Of a stretch of 64,000 bases of DNA, positions 1 through 9,885 are shown piece after piece. The notes under the pieces were generated by a model that was not told the DNA's origin, searched no databases, and saw only the letters and a list, made by a program, of their open reading frames with translations. Source of the DNA: Sepiola atlantica (lineage: Eukaryota; Mollusca; Cephalopoda; Sepiida; Sepiolidae); assembly GCA_963556195.1 (NCBI GenBank), contig CAUVYP010000587.1, positions 496,001 through 560,000 of the forward strand. The letters run 5' to 3'. The translations under genes and the position numbers were made by a program. Numbering within the stretch: the first letter of the stretch is position 1; every line of letters starts with the position of its first letter.

Positions 1-27
1 ACTGAATACGCAAACAATCAACAAAAT
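1..27. repeat. Partial monomer at left edge
   Basis: This is the last 27 bases of a monomer, ending just before the TTAGCGCG boundary. Its tail reads CGCAAACAATCAAC, the form usually found at the 3' end of type E monomers that precede F. Here the next monomer is type A, an unusual junction. The array continues beyond the left edge. Confidence 0.9.
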
Positions 28-213
28 TTAGCGCGTTTTAAAGTTGATATCGCTTTTGTTTATAACTTCCACATTTATTCGAATTGTGCAACGACATTTT
101 GCAGACAACCGCGGAGACAAATGTTCTACTGAAGTACCAAGTTTCAGAAGTGCAGCTCTTGTACTGCCGGAGATATGTCGATACAAACTTAATACGCAAA
201 ACATCAACAAAAT
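28..213. repeat. Monomer type A (exemplar)
   Basis: Type A is recognised by CAACGACATTTTGC and GAGACAAATGTTC in the variable window. It lacks the CAACGAAA string present in most other types. I place 33 monomers here, starting at 28, 2632, 4306, 5422, 5794, 5980, 7654, 8584, 10072, 11749, 11935, 12865 (hybrid), 15841, 17515, 17701, 18817, 20491, 21421, 22723, 24954, 25884, 27000, 29232, 30162, 31464, 33511, 36116, 38162, 42626, 48020, 49694, 50810 and 62714. A usually opens a cycle and is usually followed by B. The copies at 2632 and 5794 share the variant GGAGCTATGTCG, which marks them as duplicates. Confidence 0.9.
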
Positions 214-399
214 TTAGCGCGTTTTAAAGTTGATATCGCTTTTGTTTATAACTTCCACATTTATTCGAATTGTGCAACGAAACTTTGCAGACAACAGCTC
301 AGACAAATTTTCTACTGAAGTACCAAGTTTCAGAAGTGCAGCTCTTGTACTGCCGGAGATATGTCGATACAAACTGAATACGCAAAACATCAACAAAAT
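214..399. repeat. Monomer type B (exemplar)
   Basis: Type B is recognised by CAACAGCTCAGACAAATTTT, with AGCTCA replacing the GCGGAG of most types. It therefore lacks the CCGCGG site. Starts: 214, 1516 (variant), 2818, 3562, 4492, 6724, 7840, 8770, 10258, 13051, 14353, 16027, 19003, 21607, 22909, 25140, 26070, 29418, 30348, 31650, 33697 (variant), 36302, 38348, 42812, 45602 (hybrid), 48392, 49880, 50996 and 62900. B is nearly always between A and C. From 36302 on, many copies carry CTGCACGAGATATG in place of CTGCCGGAGATATG, a right-hand subfamily marker. Confidence 0.9.
266..282 (-). other. Weak half-match to a CENP-B box
   Basis: On the minus strand the variable window begins TTTCGTTGCACAATTCG. 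Its first eight bases fit the YTTCGTTG start of the mammalian CENP-B box, and the A at box position 10 also fits. The essential CGGG half is absent (ten of seventeen positions agree). It is present in most types but lost in A (TGTCGTTG) and altered in H and H'. An eight-base match in a repeat can easily be chance, so I do not call this a binding site. Confidence 0.25.
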
Positions 400-420
400 T
401 TAGCGCGTTTTAAAGTTGAT
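389..420. other. Recurrent dyad across the monomer boundary (ATCAAC / GTTGAT)
   Basis: ATCAAC (389-394) and GTTGAT (415-420) form a perfect six-base inverted repeat flanking the TTTAGCGCG boundary, with an inner TTTA/TAAA pairing possible. The same arrangement spans nearly every monomer junction. It is broken at H-I, P-I'' and E'-I'' joints (ATCGAC) and at E-F joints (GTTAAT). Short dyads are a known property of several centromeric satellites; any role here is inference. Confidence 0.55.
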
Positions 421-585
421 ATCGCTTTTGTTTATAACTTCCACATTTATTCGAATTGTGCAGCGAAATTTTAGAGACAACCGCGGAGACACATGTTCTA
501 CTGAAGTACCAAGTTTCAGAAGTGCAGCTCTTGTACTGCCGGAGATATGTCGATACAAACTTAATACGCAAAACATCAACAAAAT
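400..585. repeat. Monomer type C (exemplar)
   Basis: Type C is recognised by GAAATTTTAGAGACAACC, where AGAGAC replaces the usual GCAGAC. Starts: 400, 3004, 3748, 4678, 6166, 6910, 8026, 8956, 10444, 16213, 19189, 21793, 23094, 23466, 26256, 27186, 29604, 30534, 31836, 33883, 36488, 38534, 41696, 42998, 44114 (hybrid), 45788, 51182, 56948 and 63086. C usually follows B and precedes D. The copies at 33883 and 44114 share GAGACAATTGTTC, evidence that one region was copied from the other. Confidence 0.9.
505..537. other. Recurrent dyad (AGTACCAAG / CTTGTACT), one per monomer
   Basis: AGTACCAAG (505-513) can pair with CTTGTACT (530-537): eight base pairs with one unpaired C and a 16-base loop. 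The exemplar is in the C monomer at 400; equivalent sequence is at the same place in most of the 343 monomers. G keeps it (AGTACTAAG); types I (CTCGTACT), F (CTAGTACT) and M (GTTGCACT) weaken one arm, so it is not strictly kept. It could extrude as a cruciform or be bound as a dyad; no function is shown. Confidence 0.6.
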
Positions 586-771
586 TTAGCGCGTTTCAAA
601 GTTGATATCGCTTTTGTTTATAACTTCCACATTTATTCTAATTGTGCAACGAAACTTTGCAGACAACCGCTCAGCCGAATTGGCTACTGAAGTACCAAGT
701 TTCAGAAGTGCAGCTCTTGTACTTCCGGAGATATGTCGATACAAACTGAATACGCAAAACATCAACAAAAT
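586..771. repeat. Monomer type D (exemplar)
   Basis: Type D is recognised by CGCTCAGCCGAATTGGC and usually by CTTGTACTTCCGG in the 3' half. Starts: 586, 3934, 4864, 7096, 8212, 10630, 12121 and 17887 (both D/E hybrids), 13423, 14725, 16399, 19375, 21979, 23280, 26442, 27372, 30720, 32022, 34069, 38720, 41882, 43184, 44300, 51368, 55274, 57134 and 61040. Copies at 26442, 27372, 30720, 32022, 41882 and 43184 share TACTTCAGGAG, a subfamily of the 26-43 kb stretch. Confidence 0.9.
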
Positions 772-3189
772 TTAGCGCGTTTTAAAGTTGATATCGCTTT
801 TGTTTATAACTTCCACATTTATTTGAATTGTGCAACGAAACTTGGCAGACAGTCGCGGATAGGCTTTTTCTACTGAAGTACCAAGTTTCAGAAGTGCAGC
901 TCTTGTACTGCCGGAGATATGTCGATACAAACTGAATACGCAAAACATCGACAAAATTTAGCGCGTTTTAAAGTTGATATCGCTTTTGTTTATAACTTCC
1001 ACATTTATTCGAATTGTTCAACGAAACTTTGCAGACAACCGCGGAGACACATTTTCTACTGAAGTACCAAGTTTCAGAAGTACAGCTCTTGTACCGCCGG
1101 AGATATGTCGATACAAACTTAATACGCAAAACATCGACAAAATTAAGCGCGTTTTAAAGTTGATATCGCTTTTGTTTATAACTTCCACATTTATTCTAAT
1201 TGTGCAACGAAACTTTGCAGACAAGCGCGGAGATCAATTCTCTACTGAAGTACCAAGTTTCAGAAGTTCAGCTCTCGTACTGCCGGAGATATGTCGATAC
1301 AAACTGAATACGCAAAATATCAACAAAATTTAGCGCGTTTTAAAGTTGATATCGCTTTTGTTTATAACTTCCACATTTATTCGAATTGTGCAACGAAATT
1401 TTGCAGACAACCGCGGAGACACATGTTCTACTGAAGTACCAAGTTTCAGAAGTGCAGCTCTTGTACTGCCGGAGATATGTCGATACAAACTTAATACGCA
1501 AAACATCAACAAAATTTAGCGCGTTTTAAAGTTGATATCGCTTTTGTTTATAACTTCCACATTTATTCTAATTGTGAAACGAAACTTTGCAGACAACCGC
1601 TCAGACAAATTTTCTACTGAAGTACCAAGTTTCAGAAGTGCAGCTCTTGTACTGCCGGAGATATGTCGATAAAAACTGAATACGCAAAACATCAACAAAA
1701 TTTAGCGCGTTTTAAAGTTGATATCGCTTTTGTTTATAACTTCCACATTTATTCGAATTGTGCAACGAAACTTTGCAGACAACCGCGGAGACACATGTTC
1801 TACTGAAGTACCAAGTTTCAGAAGTGCAGCTTTAGTACTGCCGGAGATATGTCGATACAAACTTAATACGCAAAACATAAACAAAATTTAGCGCGTTTTA
1901 AAGTTGATATCGCTTTTGTTTATAACTCCCCCATTTATTCGAATTGTGCAACGAAACTTTGCGGACAGTCGCGGATAGGCTTTTTCCACTGAAGTACCAA
2001 GTTACAGAAGTGCAGCTCTTGTACTGCCGGAGATATGTCGATACAAACTGAATACGCAAACAATCAACAAAATTTAGTGCGATTTAAAGTAGATATCGCT
2101 TTTGTTTATAACTTCCACATTCATTGGAATTATGCTACAAAACTTTGCAGAGATTAGTGGAGTCACATGTTCTACTAAAGTACCAAGTTTCAGAAGTGCA
2201 GCTCTTGTACTGCCAGAGATATGTCGATACAAACTGAATACGCAAAACATCAACAAAATTTAGCGCGTTTTAAAGTTGATATCGCTTTTGTTTATAACTT
2301 CCACATTTATCTTAATTGTGCAACGAAACTTTGCAGACAGTTGCGGATTGGCCTTTTCTACTGAAGTACCAAGTTTCAGAAGTGCAGCTGTTGTACTGCC
2401 GGAGATATGTCGATACAAACTGAATACGCAAAACATCGACAAAATTTAGCGCGTTTTAAAGTTGATATCGCTTTTGTTTATAACTTCCACATTTATTCTA
2501 ATTGTGCAACGAAACTTTGCAGACAAGCGCGGAGATCAATTCTCTACTGAAGTACCAAGTTTCAGAAGTTCAGCTCTCGTACTGCCGGAGATATGTCGAT
2601 ACAAACTGAATACGCAAAATATCAACAAAATTTAGCGCGTTTTAAAGTTGATATCGCTTTTGTTTATAACTTCCACATTTATTCGAATTGTGCAACGACA
2701 TTTTGCAGACAACCGCGGAGACAAATGTTCTACTGAAGTACCAAGTTTCAGAAGTGCAGCTCTTGTACTGCCGGAGCTATGTCGATACAAACTTCATACG
2801 CAAAACATCAACAAAATTTAGCGCGTTTTAAAGTTGATATCGCTTTTGTTTATAACTTCCACATTTATTCGAATTGTGCAACGAAACTTTGCAGACAACA
2901 GCTCAGAAAAATTTTCTACTGAAGTACCAAATTTCAGAAGTGCAGCTCTTGTACTGCCGGAGATATGTCGATACAAACTGAATACGCAAAACATCAACAA
3001 AATTTAGCGCGTTTTAAAGTTCATATCGCTTTTGTTTATAACTTCCACATTTATTCGAATTGTGCAACGAAATTTTAGAGACAATTGCGGAGACACATGT
3101 TCTACTGAAGTACCAAGTTTCAGAAGTGCAGCTCTTGTACTGCCGGAGATATGTCGATACAAACTTAATACGCAAAACATCAACAAAAT

Positions 3190-3375
3190 TTAGCGCGTTT
3201 TAAAGTTGATATCGCTTTTGTTTATAACTTCCACATTTATTCTAATTGTGCAACGAAACTTTGCAGACAACCGCGGAGACAAATTCTCTACTGAAGTACC
3301 AAGTTTCAGAAGTGCAGCTCTTGTACTGCCGACGATATGTCGATACAAACTGAATACGCAAAACATACACAAAAT
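3190..3375. repeat. Monomer type K (exemplar)
   Basis: K has the window CCGCGGAGACAAATTCTC. Starts: 3190, 6352, 20119 (variant), 34999, 40394, 46532, 53414 and 59180. It is followed by L in the left part (3190, 6352) and by J elsewhere. Copies at 3190 and 6352 share CTGCCGACGATATG and the tail CATACACAAAAT, private marks of the 3,162 bp offset duplication. Confidence 0.86.
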
Positions 3376-3561
3376 TTAGCGCGTTTCAAAGTTGATATCG
3401 CTTTTGTTTATAACTTCCACATTTATTCGAATTGTGAAACGAAACTTTGCAGACCGTCGCGGATAGGCTTTTTCTAGTGAAGTACCAAGTTTCAGAAGTG
3501 CAGCTCTTGTACTTCCGGAGATATGTCGATACAAACTGAATACGCAAAACATCAACAAAAT
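3376..3561. repeat. Monomer type L and L' (exemplar)
   Basis: L has CAGACCGTCGCGGATAGG and usually CTAGTGAAGTACC (CCAGTGAAG in the 24-33 kb copies). Its start often varies to GCGCTTTTTAAAG and its 5' half to ACTTCGACATTT. Starts: 3376, 6538, 20677, 24024, 28302, 32953, 35558, 39650, 40952, 45230, 52670, 53972, 56018, 58436, 59738, 61784 and 63644. The related L' (CAGACAGTCGC in the window, but TTTTCTAGTG) lies at 37232, 47090, 56204 and 61970 and looks like an L/E hybrid. L pairs with D' in the right half. Confidence 0.86.
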
Positions 3562-5793
3562 TTAGCGCGTTTTAAAGTTGATATCGCTTTTGTTTATAAC
3601 TTCCACATTTATTCGAATTGTGCAACGAAACTTTGCAGACAACAGCTCAGACAAATTTTCTACTGAAGTACCAAGTTTCAGAAGTGCAGCTCTTGTACTG
3701 CCGGAGATATGTCGATACAAACTGAATACGCAAAACATCAACAAAATTTAGCGCGTTTTAAAGTTGATATCGCTTTTGTTTATAACTTCCACATTTATTC
3801 GAATTGTGCAACGAAATTTTAGAGACAACCGCGGAGACACATGTTCTACTGAAGTACCAAGTTTCAGAAGTGCAGCTCTTGTACTGCCAGAGATATGTCG
3901 ATACAAACTTAATACGCAAAACATCAACAAAATTTAGCGCGTTTTAAAGTTGATATCGCTTTTGTTTATAACTTCCACATTTATTCTAATTGTGCAACGA
4001 AACTTTGCAGACAACCGCTCAGCCGAATTGGCTACTGAAGTACCAAGTTTCAGAAGTGCAGCTCTTGTACTTCCGGAGATATGTCGATACAAACTTAATA
4101 CGCAAAACATCAACAAAATTTAGCGCGTTTTAAAGTTGATATCGCTTTTGTTTATAACTTCCACATTTATTCGAATTGTTCAACGAAACTTTTCAGACAA
4201 CCGCGGAGACACATGTTCTACTGAAGTACCAAGTTTCAGAAGTGCAGCTCTCGTACTGCCGGATATATGTCGATACAAACTGAATACGCAAAACATCAAC
4301 AAAATTTAGCGCGTTTTAAAGTTGATATCGCTTTTGTTTATAACTTCCACATTTATTCGAATTGTGCAACGACATTTTGCAGACAACCGCGGAGACAAAT
4401 GTCCTACTGAAGTACCAAGTTTCAGAAGTGCAGCTCTTGTACTGCCGGAGATATGTCGATACAAACTTAATACGCAAAACATCAACAAAATTTAGCGCGT
4501 TTTAAAGTTGATATCGCTTTTGTTTATAACTTCCACATTTATTCGAATTGTGCAACGAAACTTTGCAGACAACAGCTCAGACAAATTTCCTACTGAAGTA
4601 CCAAGTTTCAGAAGTGCAGCTCTTGTACTGCCGGAGATATGTCGATACAAACTGAATACGCAAAACATCAACAAAATTTAGCGCGTTTTAAAGTTGATAT
4701 CGCTTTTGTTTATAACTTCCACATTTATTCGAATTGTGCAACGAAATTTTAGAGACAACCGCGGAGACACATGTTCTACTGAAGTACCAAGTTTCAGAAG
4801 TGCAGCTCTTGTACTGCCGGAGATATGTCGATACAAACTTAATACGCAAAACATCAACAAAATTTAGCGCGTTTTAAAGTTGATATCGCTTTTGTTTATA
4901 ACTTCCACATTTATTCTAATTGTGCAACGAAACTTTGCAGACAACCGCTCAGCCGAATTGGCCACTGAAGTACCAAGTTTTAGAAGTGCAGCGTTTGTAC
5001 TTCCGGAGATATGTCGATACAAACTGAATACGCAAAACATCAACAAAATTTAGCGCGTTTTAAAGTTGATATCGCTTTTGTTTATAACTTCCACATTTAT
5101 TCGAATTGTTCAACGAAACTTTGCAGACAACCGCGGAGACACATGTTCTACTGAAGTACCAAGTTTCAGAAGTGCAGCTCTTGTACTGCCGGAGATATGT
5201 CGATACAAACTTAATACGCAAAACATCGACAAAATCGAGCGCGTTTTAAAGTTGATATCGCTTTTGTTTATAACTTCCACATTTATTCTAATTGTGCAAC
5301 GAAACTTTGCAGACAAGCGCGGAGATCAATTCTCTACTGAAGTACCAAGTTTCAGAAGTTCAGCTCTCGTACTGCCGGAGATATGTCGATACAAACTGAA
5401 TACGCAAAACATCAACAAAATTTAGCGCGTTTTAAAGTTGATATCGCTTTTGTTTATAACTTCCACATTTATTCGAATTGTGCAACGACATTTTGCAGAC
5501 AACCGCGGAGACAAATGTTCTACTGAAGTACCAAGTTTAAGAAGTGCAGCTCTTGTACTGCCGGAGATATGTCGATACAAACTTAATACGCAAAACATCA
5601 ACAAAATTTAGCGCGTTTTAAAGTTGATATCGCTTTTGTTTATAACTTCCACATTTATTCTAATTGTGCAACGAAACTTTGCAGACAAGCGCGGAGATCG
5701 ATTCTCTACTGAAGTACCAAGTTTCAGAAGTTCAGCTCTCGTACTGCCGGAGATATGTCGATACAAACTGAATACGCAAAATATCAACAAAAT

Positions 5794-8583
5794 TTAGCGC
5801 GTTTTAAAGTTGATATCGCTTTTGTTTATAACTTCCACATTTATTCGAATTGTGCAACGACATTTTGCAGCCAACCGCGGAGACAAATGTTCTACTGAAG
5901 TACCAAGTTTCAGAAGTGCAGCTCTTGTACCGCCGGAGCTATGTCGATACAAACTTCATACGCAAAACATCAACAAAATTTAGCGCGTTTTAAAGTTGAT
6001 ATCGCTTTTGTTTATAACTTCCACATTTATTCGAATTGTGCAACGACATTTTGCAGACAACCGCGGAGACAAATGTTCTACTGAAGTACCAAGTTTCAGA
6101 AGTGCAGCTCTTGTACTGCCGGAGATATGTCGATACAAACTGAATACGCAAAACATCAACAAAATTTAGCGCGTTTTAAAGTTGATATCGCTTTTGTTTA
6201 TAACTTCCACATTTATTCGAATTGTGCAACGAAATTTTAGAAACAACCGCGGAGACACATGTTCTACTGAAGTACCAAGTTTCAGAAGTGCAGCTCTTGT
6301 ACTGCCGGAGATATGTCGATACAAACTTAATACGCAAAACATCAACAAAATTTAGCGCGTTTTAAAGTTGATATCGCTTTTGTTTATAACTTCCACATTT
6401 ATTCTAATTGTGCAACGAAACTTTGCAGACAACCGCGGAGACAAATTCTCTACTGAAGTACCAAGTTTCAGAAGTGCAGCTCTTGTACTGCCGACGATAT
6501 GTCGATACAAACTGAATACGCAAAACATACACAAAATTTAGCGCGTTTCAAAGTTGATATCGCTTTTGTTTATAACTTCCACATTTATTCGAATTGTGAA
6601 ACGAAACTTTGCAGACCGTCGCGGATAGGCTTTTTCTAGTGAGGTACCAAGTTTCAGAAGTGCAGCTCTTGTACTTCCGGAGATATGTCGATACAAACTG
6701 AATACGCAAAACATCAACAAAATTTAGCGCGTTTTAAAGTTGATATCGCTTTTGTTTATAACTTCCACATTTATTCGAATTGTGCAACGAAACTTTGCAG
6801 ACAACAGCTCAGACAAATTTTCTACTGAAGTACCAAGTTTCAGAAGTGCAGCTCTTGTACTGCCGGAGATATGTCGATACAAACTGAATACGCAAAACAT
6901 CAACAAAATTTAGCGCGTTTTAAAGTTGATATCGCTTTTGTTTATAACTTCCACATTTATTCGAATTGTGCAACGAAATTTTAGAGACAACCGCGGAGAC
7001 ACATGTTCTACTGAAGTACCAAGTTTCAGAAGTGCAGCTCTTGTACTGCCGGAGATATGTCGATACAAACTTAATACGCAAAACATCAACAAAATTTAGC
7101 GCGTTTTAAAGTTGATATCGCTTTTGTTTATAACTTCCACATTTATTCTAATTGTGCAACGAAACTTTGCAGACAACCGCTCAGCCGAATTGGCTACTGA
7201 AGTACCAAGTTTCAGAAGTGCAGCTCTTGTACTTCCGGAGATATGTCGATACAAACTGAATACGCAAAACATCAACAAAATTTAGCGCGTTTTAAAGTTG
7301 ATATCGCTTTTGTTTATAACTTCCACATTTATTCGAATTGTTCAACGAAACTTTGCAGACAACCGCGGAGACACATGTTCTACTGAAGTACCAAGTTTCA
7401 GAAGTGCAGCTCTTGTACTGCCGGAGATATGTCGATACAAACTTAATACGCAAAACATCGACAAAATCGAGCGCGTTTTAAAGTTGATATCGCTTTTGTT
7501 TATAACTTCCACATTTATTCTAATTGTGCTACGAAACTTTGCAGACAAGCGCGGAGATCAATTCTCTACTGAAGTACCAAGTTTCAGAAGTTCAGCTCTC
7601 GTACTGCCGGATATATGTCGATACAAACTGAATACGCAAAACATCAACAAAATTTAGCGCGTTTTAAAGTTGATATCGCTTTTGTTTATAACTTCCACAT
7701 TTATTCGAATTGTGCAACGACATTTTGCAGACAACCGCGGAGACAAATGTCCTACTGAAGTACCAAGTTTCAGAAGTGCAGCTCTTGTACTGCCGGAGAT
7801 ATGTCGATACAAACTTAATACGCAAAACATCAACAAAATTTAGCGCGTTTTAAAGTTGATATCGCTTTTGTTTATAACTTCCACATTTATTCGAATTGTG
7901 CAACGAAACTTTGCAGACAACAGCTCAGACAAATTTCCTACTGAAGTACCAAGTTTCAGAAGTGCAGCTCTTGTACTGCCGGAGATATGTCGATACAAAC
8001 TGAATACGCAAAACATCAACAAAATTTAGCGCGTTTTAAAGTTGATATCGCTTTTGTTTATAACTTCCACATTTATTCGAATTGTGCAACGAAATTTTAG
8101 AGACAACCGCGGAGACACATGTTCTACTGAAGTACACAGTTTCAGACGTGCAGCTCTTGTACTGCCGGAGATATGTCGATACAAACTTAATACGCAAAAC
8201 ATCAACAAAATTTAGCGCGTTTTAAAGTTGATATCGCTTTTGTCTATAACTTCCACATTTATTCTAATTGTGCAACGAAACTTTGCAGACAACCGCTCAG
8301 CCGAATTGGCTACTGAAGTACCAAGTTTTAGAAGTGCAGCGTTTGTACTTCCGGAGATATGTCGATACAAACTGAATACGCAAAACATCAACAAAATTTA
8401 GCGCGTTTTAAAGTTGATATCGCTTTTGTTTATAACTTCCACATTTATTCGAATTGTTCAACGAAACTTTGCAGACAACCGCGGAGACACATGTTCTACT
8501 GAAGTACCAAGTTTCAGAAGTGCAGCTCTTGTACTGCCGGAGATATGTCGATACAAACTTAATACGCAAAACATCGACAAAAT
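5794..8583. repeat. HOR block 3: A A C K L B C D H I A B C D H, copy of block 2
   Basis: Fifteen monomers that repeat block 2 in order. The offset is 3,162 bp up to 7467. It becomes 3,348 bp (18 monomers) from the A at 7654, which shares AAATGTCCTAC with the A at 4306, because an extra type I monomer lies at 7468. The following B at 7840 shares AAATTTCCTAC with 4492. The D at 8212 matches the D at 4864 (AGTTTTAGAAGTGCAGCGTT in both). Confidence 0.86.
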
Positions 8584-9141
8584 CGAGCGCGTTTTAAAGT
8601 TGATATCGCTTTTGTTTATAACTTCCACATTTATTCGAATTGTGCAACGACATTTTGCAGACAACCGCGGAGACAAATGTTCTACTGAAGTACCAAGTTT
8701 AAGAAGTGCAGCTCTTGTACTGCCGGAGATATGTCGATACAAACTTAATACGCAAAACATCAACAAAATTTAGCGCGTTTTAAAGTTGATATCGCTTTTG
8801 TTTATAACTTCCACATTTATTCTAATTGTGCAACGAAACTTTGCAGACAACAGCTCAGACAAATTTTCTACTGAAGTACCAAGTTTCAGAAGTGCAGCTC
8901 TTGTACTGCCGGAGATATGTCGATACAAACTGAATACGCAAAACATCAACAAAATTTAGCGCGTTTTAAAGTGGATATCGCTTTTGTTTATAACTTCCAC
9001 ATTTATTCGAATTGTGCAACGAAATTTTAGAGACAACCGCGGATACACATCTTCTACTGAAGTACCAAGTTTCAGAAGTGCAGCTCTTGTACTGCCGGAG
9101 ATATGTCGATACAAACTTAATACGCAAAACATCAACAAAAT

Positions 9142-9327
9142 TTAGCGCGTTTTAAAGTTGATATCGCTTTTGTTTATAACTTCCACATTTATTTGAATTG
9201 TGCAACTAAACTTGGCAGACAGTCGCGGATAGGCTTTTTCTACTGAAGTACCAAGTTTCAGAAGTGCAGCTCTTGTACTGCCGGAGATATGTCGATACGA
9301 ACTGAATACGCAAACAATCAACAAAAT
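9142..9327. repeat. Monomer type E (exemplar)
   Basis: Type E is recognised by TTTGAATTGTGCAAC, then ACTTGGCAGACAGTCGCGG and ATAGGCTTTTTC. When E precedes F its tail is CGCAAACAATCAAC instead of CGCAAAACATCAAC. Starts: 772, 1888 (variant), 9142, 10820, 13609, 14911, 16585, 19561, 20863, 21235, 22165, 22537, 24210, 27558, 28488, 30906, 32208, 36674, 38906, 42068, 43370, 44486, 45974, 50066, 51554, 55460, 57320 and 61226. Copies at 9142, 13609 and 14911 share the private GCAACTAAACTTGG. From 36674 on a subfamily has ACTTGGAAGACAGTCG with TTTTTCCACTG. Confidence 0.9.
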
Positions 9328-9513
9328 TTAGTGCGATTTAAAGTTAATATCGCTTTTGTTTATAACTTCCACATTCATTGTAATTGTGCAACGAAATTTT
9401 GCAGAGATTAGCGGAGTCACATGTTCTGCAAAAGTACCAAGTCTAAGAAGTGCAGCTCTAGTACTGCCGGAGATATGTCGATACAAACTGAATACGCAAA
9501 ACATCAACAAAAT
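9328..9513. repeat. Monomer type F (exemplar), most divergent type
   Basis: F differs from the others along much of its length: TTAGTGCGATTTAAAG, GTTAATATCGC, ACATTCATTGTAATTG, CAGAGATTAGCGGAGT and ATGTTCTGC. Starts: 2074 (variant), 9328, 11006, 12307, 13795, 15097, 16771, 18073, 19747, 27744, 32395, 34627, 36860, 37604, 39092, 41510 (converted variant), 43556, 44672, 46160, 47462, 49136, 50252, 51740, 54716, 55646, 57506, 60482 and 61412. It is almost always preceded by E or E'. The 9-20 kb copies have GAAATTTTGCAGAG, later ones GAAACTTTGCAGAG. From 36860 most have TGCTAAAG for TGCAAAAG, which breaks a short plus-strand frame. Confidence 0.92.
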
Positions 9514-9699
9514 TTAGCGCGTTTTAAAGTTGATATCGCTTTTGTTTATAACTTCCACATTTATTCGAATTGTGCAACGAAACTTTGCAGACAGTCGCGG
9601 ATAGGCCTTTTCTACTGAAGTACTAAGTTTCAGAAGAGCAGTCATTGTACTTCCGGAGATATGTCGATACAAACTGAATACGCAAAACATCAACAAAAT
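9514..9699. repeat. Monomer type G (exemplar)
   Basis: G is recognised by CAGACAGTCGCGGATAGG, CCTTTTCTAC and the shared GAAGTACTAAG, which creates an AGTACT (ScaI) site. Starts: 2260 (variant), 9514, 11192, 13981, 15283, 16957, 18259, 19933, 27930, 32581, 34813, 37046, 39278, 40208, 43742, 46346, 48578, 50438, 51926, 53228, 57692 and 58994. A side form with CAGTCTTGAA in the window occurs at 21049 and 22351. G follows F in the regular cycle and precedes H in the left half, P or K in the right half. Confidence 0.88.
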
Positions 9700-9885
9700 T
9701 TAGCGCGTTTTAAAGTTGATATCGCTTTTGTTTATAACTTCCACATTTATTCGAATTGTTCAACGAAACTTTGCAGACAACCGCGGAGACACATGTTCTA
9801 CTGAAGTACCAAGTTTCAGAAGTGCAGCTCTTGTACTGCCGGAGATATGTCGATACAAACTTAATACGTCAAAAATTGACAAAAT
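9700..9885. repeat. Monomer type H (exemplar)
   Basis: H is recognised by AATTGTTCAACGAAAC followed by CCGCGGAGACACATG. The TTCAAC variant places a TGA in the minus-strand frame that is open in most other types. Starts: 958, 4120, 5050, 7282, 8398, 9700, 11378, 12493, 14167, 15469, 17143, 18445 and 33139. H is essentially confined to the first 18.6 kb. Three copies (9700, 12493, 15469) end in an unusual ACGTCAAAAAT or ACGTTAAAAAT tail before type I, tying those HOR units together. Confidence 0.88.

Larger units (their letters stand above)
28..2631. repeat. HOR block 1: irregular, A B C D E H I J B P E F G I
   Basis: Fourteen monomers with no complete nine-monomer cycle. The first seven (A B C D E H I) resemble the regular unit without F and G. 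F and G forms at 2074 and 2260 are the most diverged of their types (for example TTTGCAGAGATTAGTGG and TTATGCTACAAAAC), so this may be an older part of the array. No sequence other than satellite is present. Confidence 0.85.
2632..5793. repeat. HOR block 2: A B C K L B C D H A B C D H I A I
   Basis: Seventeen monomers built from a K-L-containing cycle and a short A B C D H(I) cycle, with no E, F or G. Monomers 3004-4305 (C K L B C D H) reappear at 6166-7467, exactly 17 monomers (3,162 bp) later. Shared private variants include CATACACAAAAT and CTGCCGACGATATG in K and GAATTGTGAAACG in L. Confidence 0.86.

Noticed and set aside
41..75. TATA-like promoter in TTTATAACTTCC
   Set aside because: It occurs in every monomer as part of the conserved block, with no downstream gene and no other promoter element.
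266..282. A true CENP-B box
   Set aside because: Only the first half fits; the essential CGGG half is absent in every type I looked at.
974..8773. 119-codon plus-strand open frames (974, 5066, 7298, 8414) as genes
   Set aside because: They are two-monomer read-throughs produced by loss of the boundary TAG, with the same repeated pattern twice. Position and presence follow the monomer type series, not any gene-like context.
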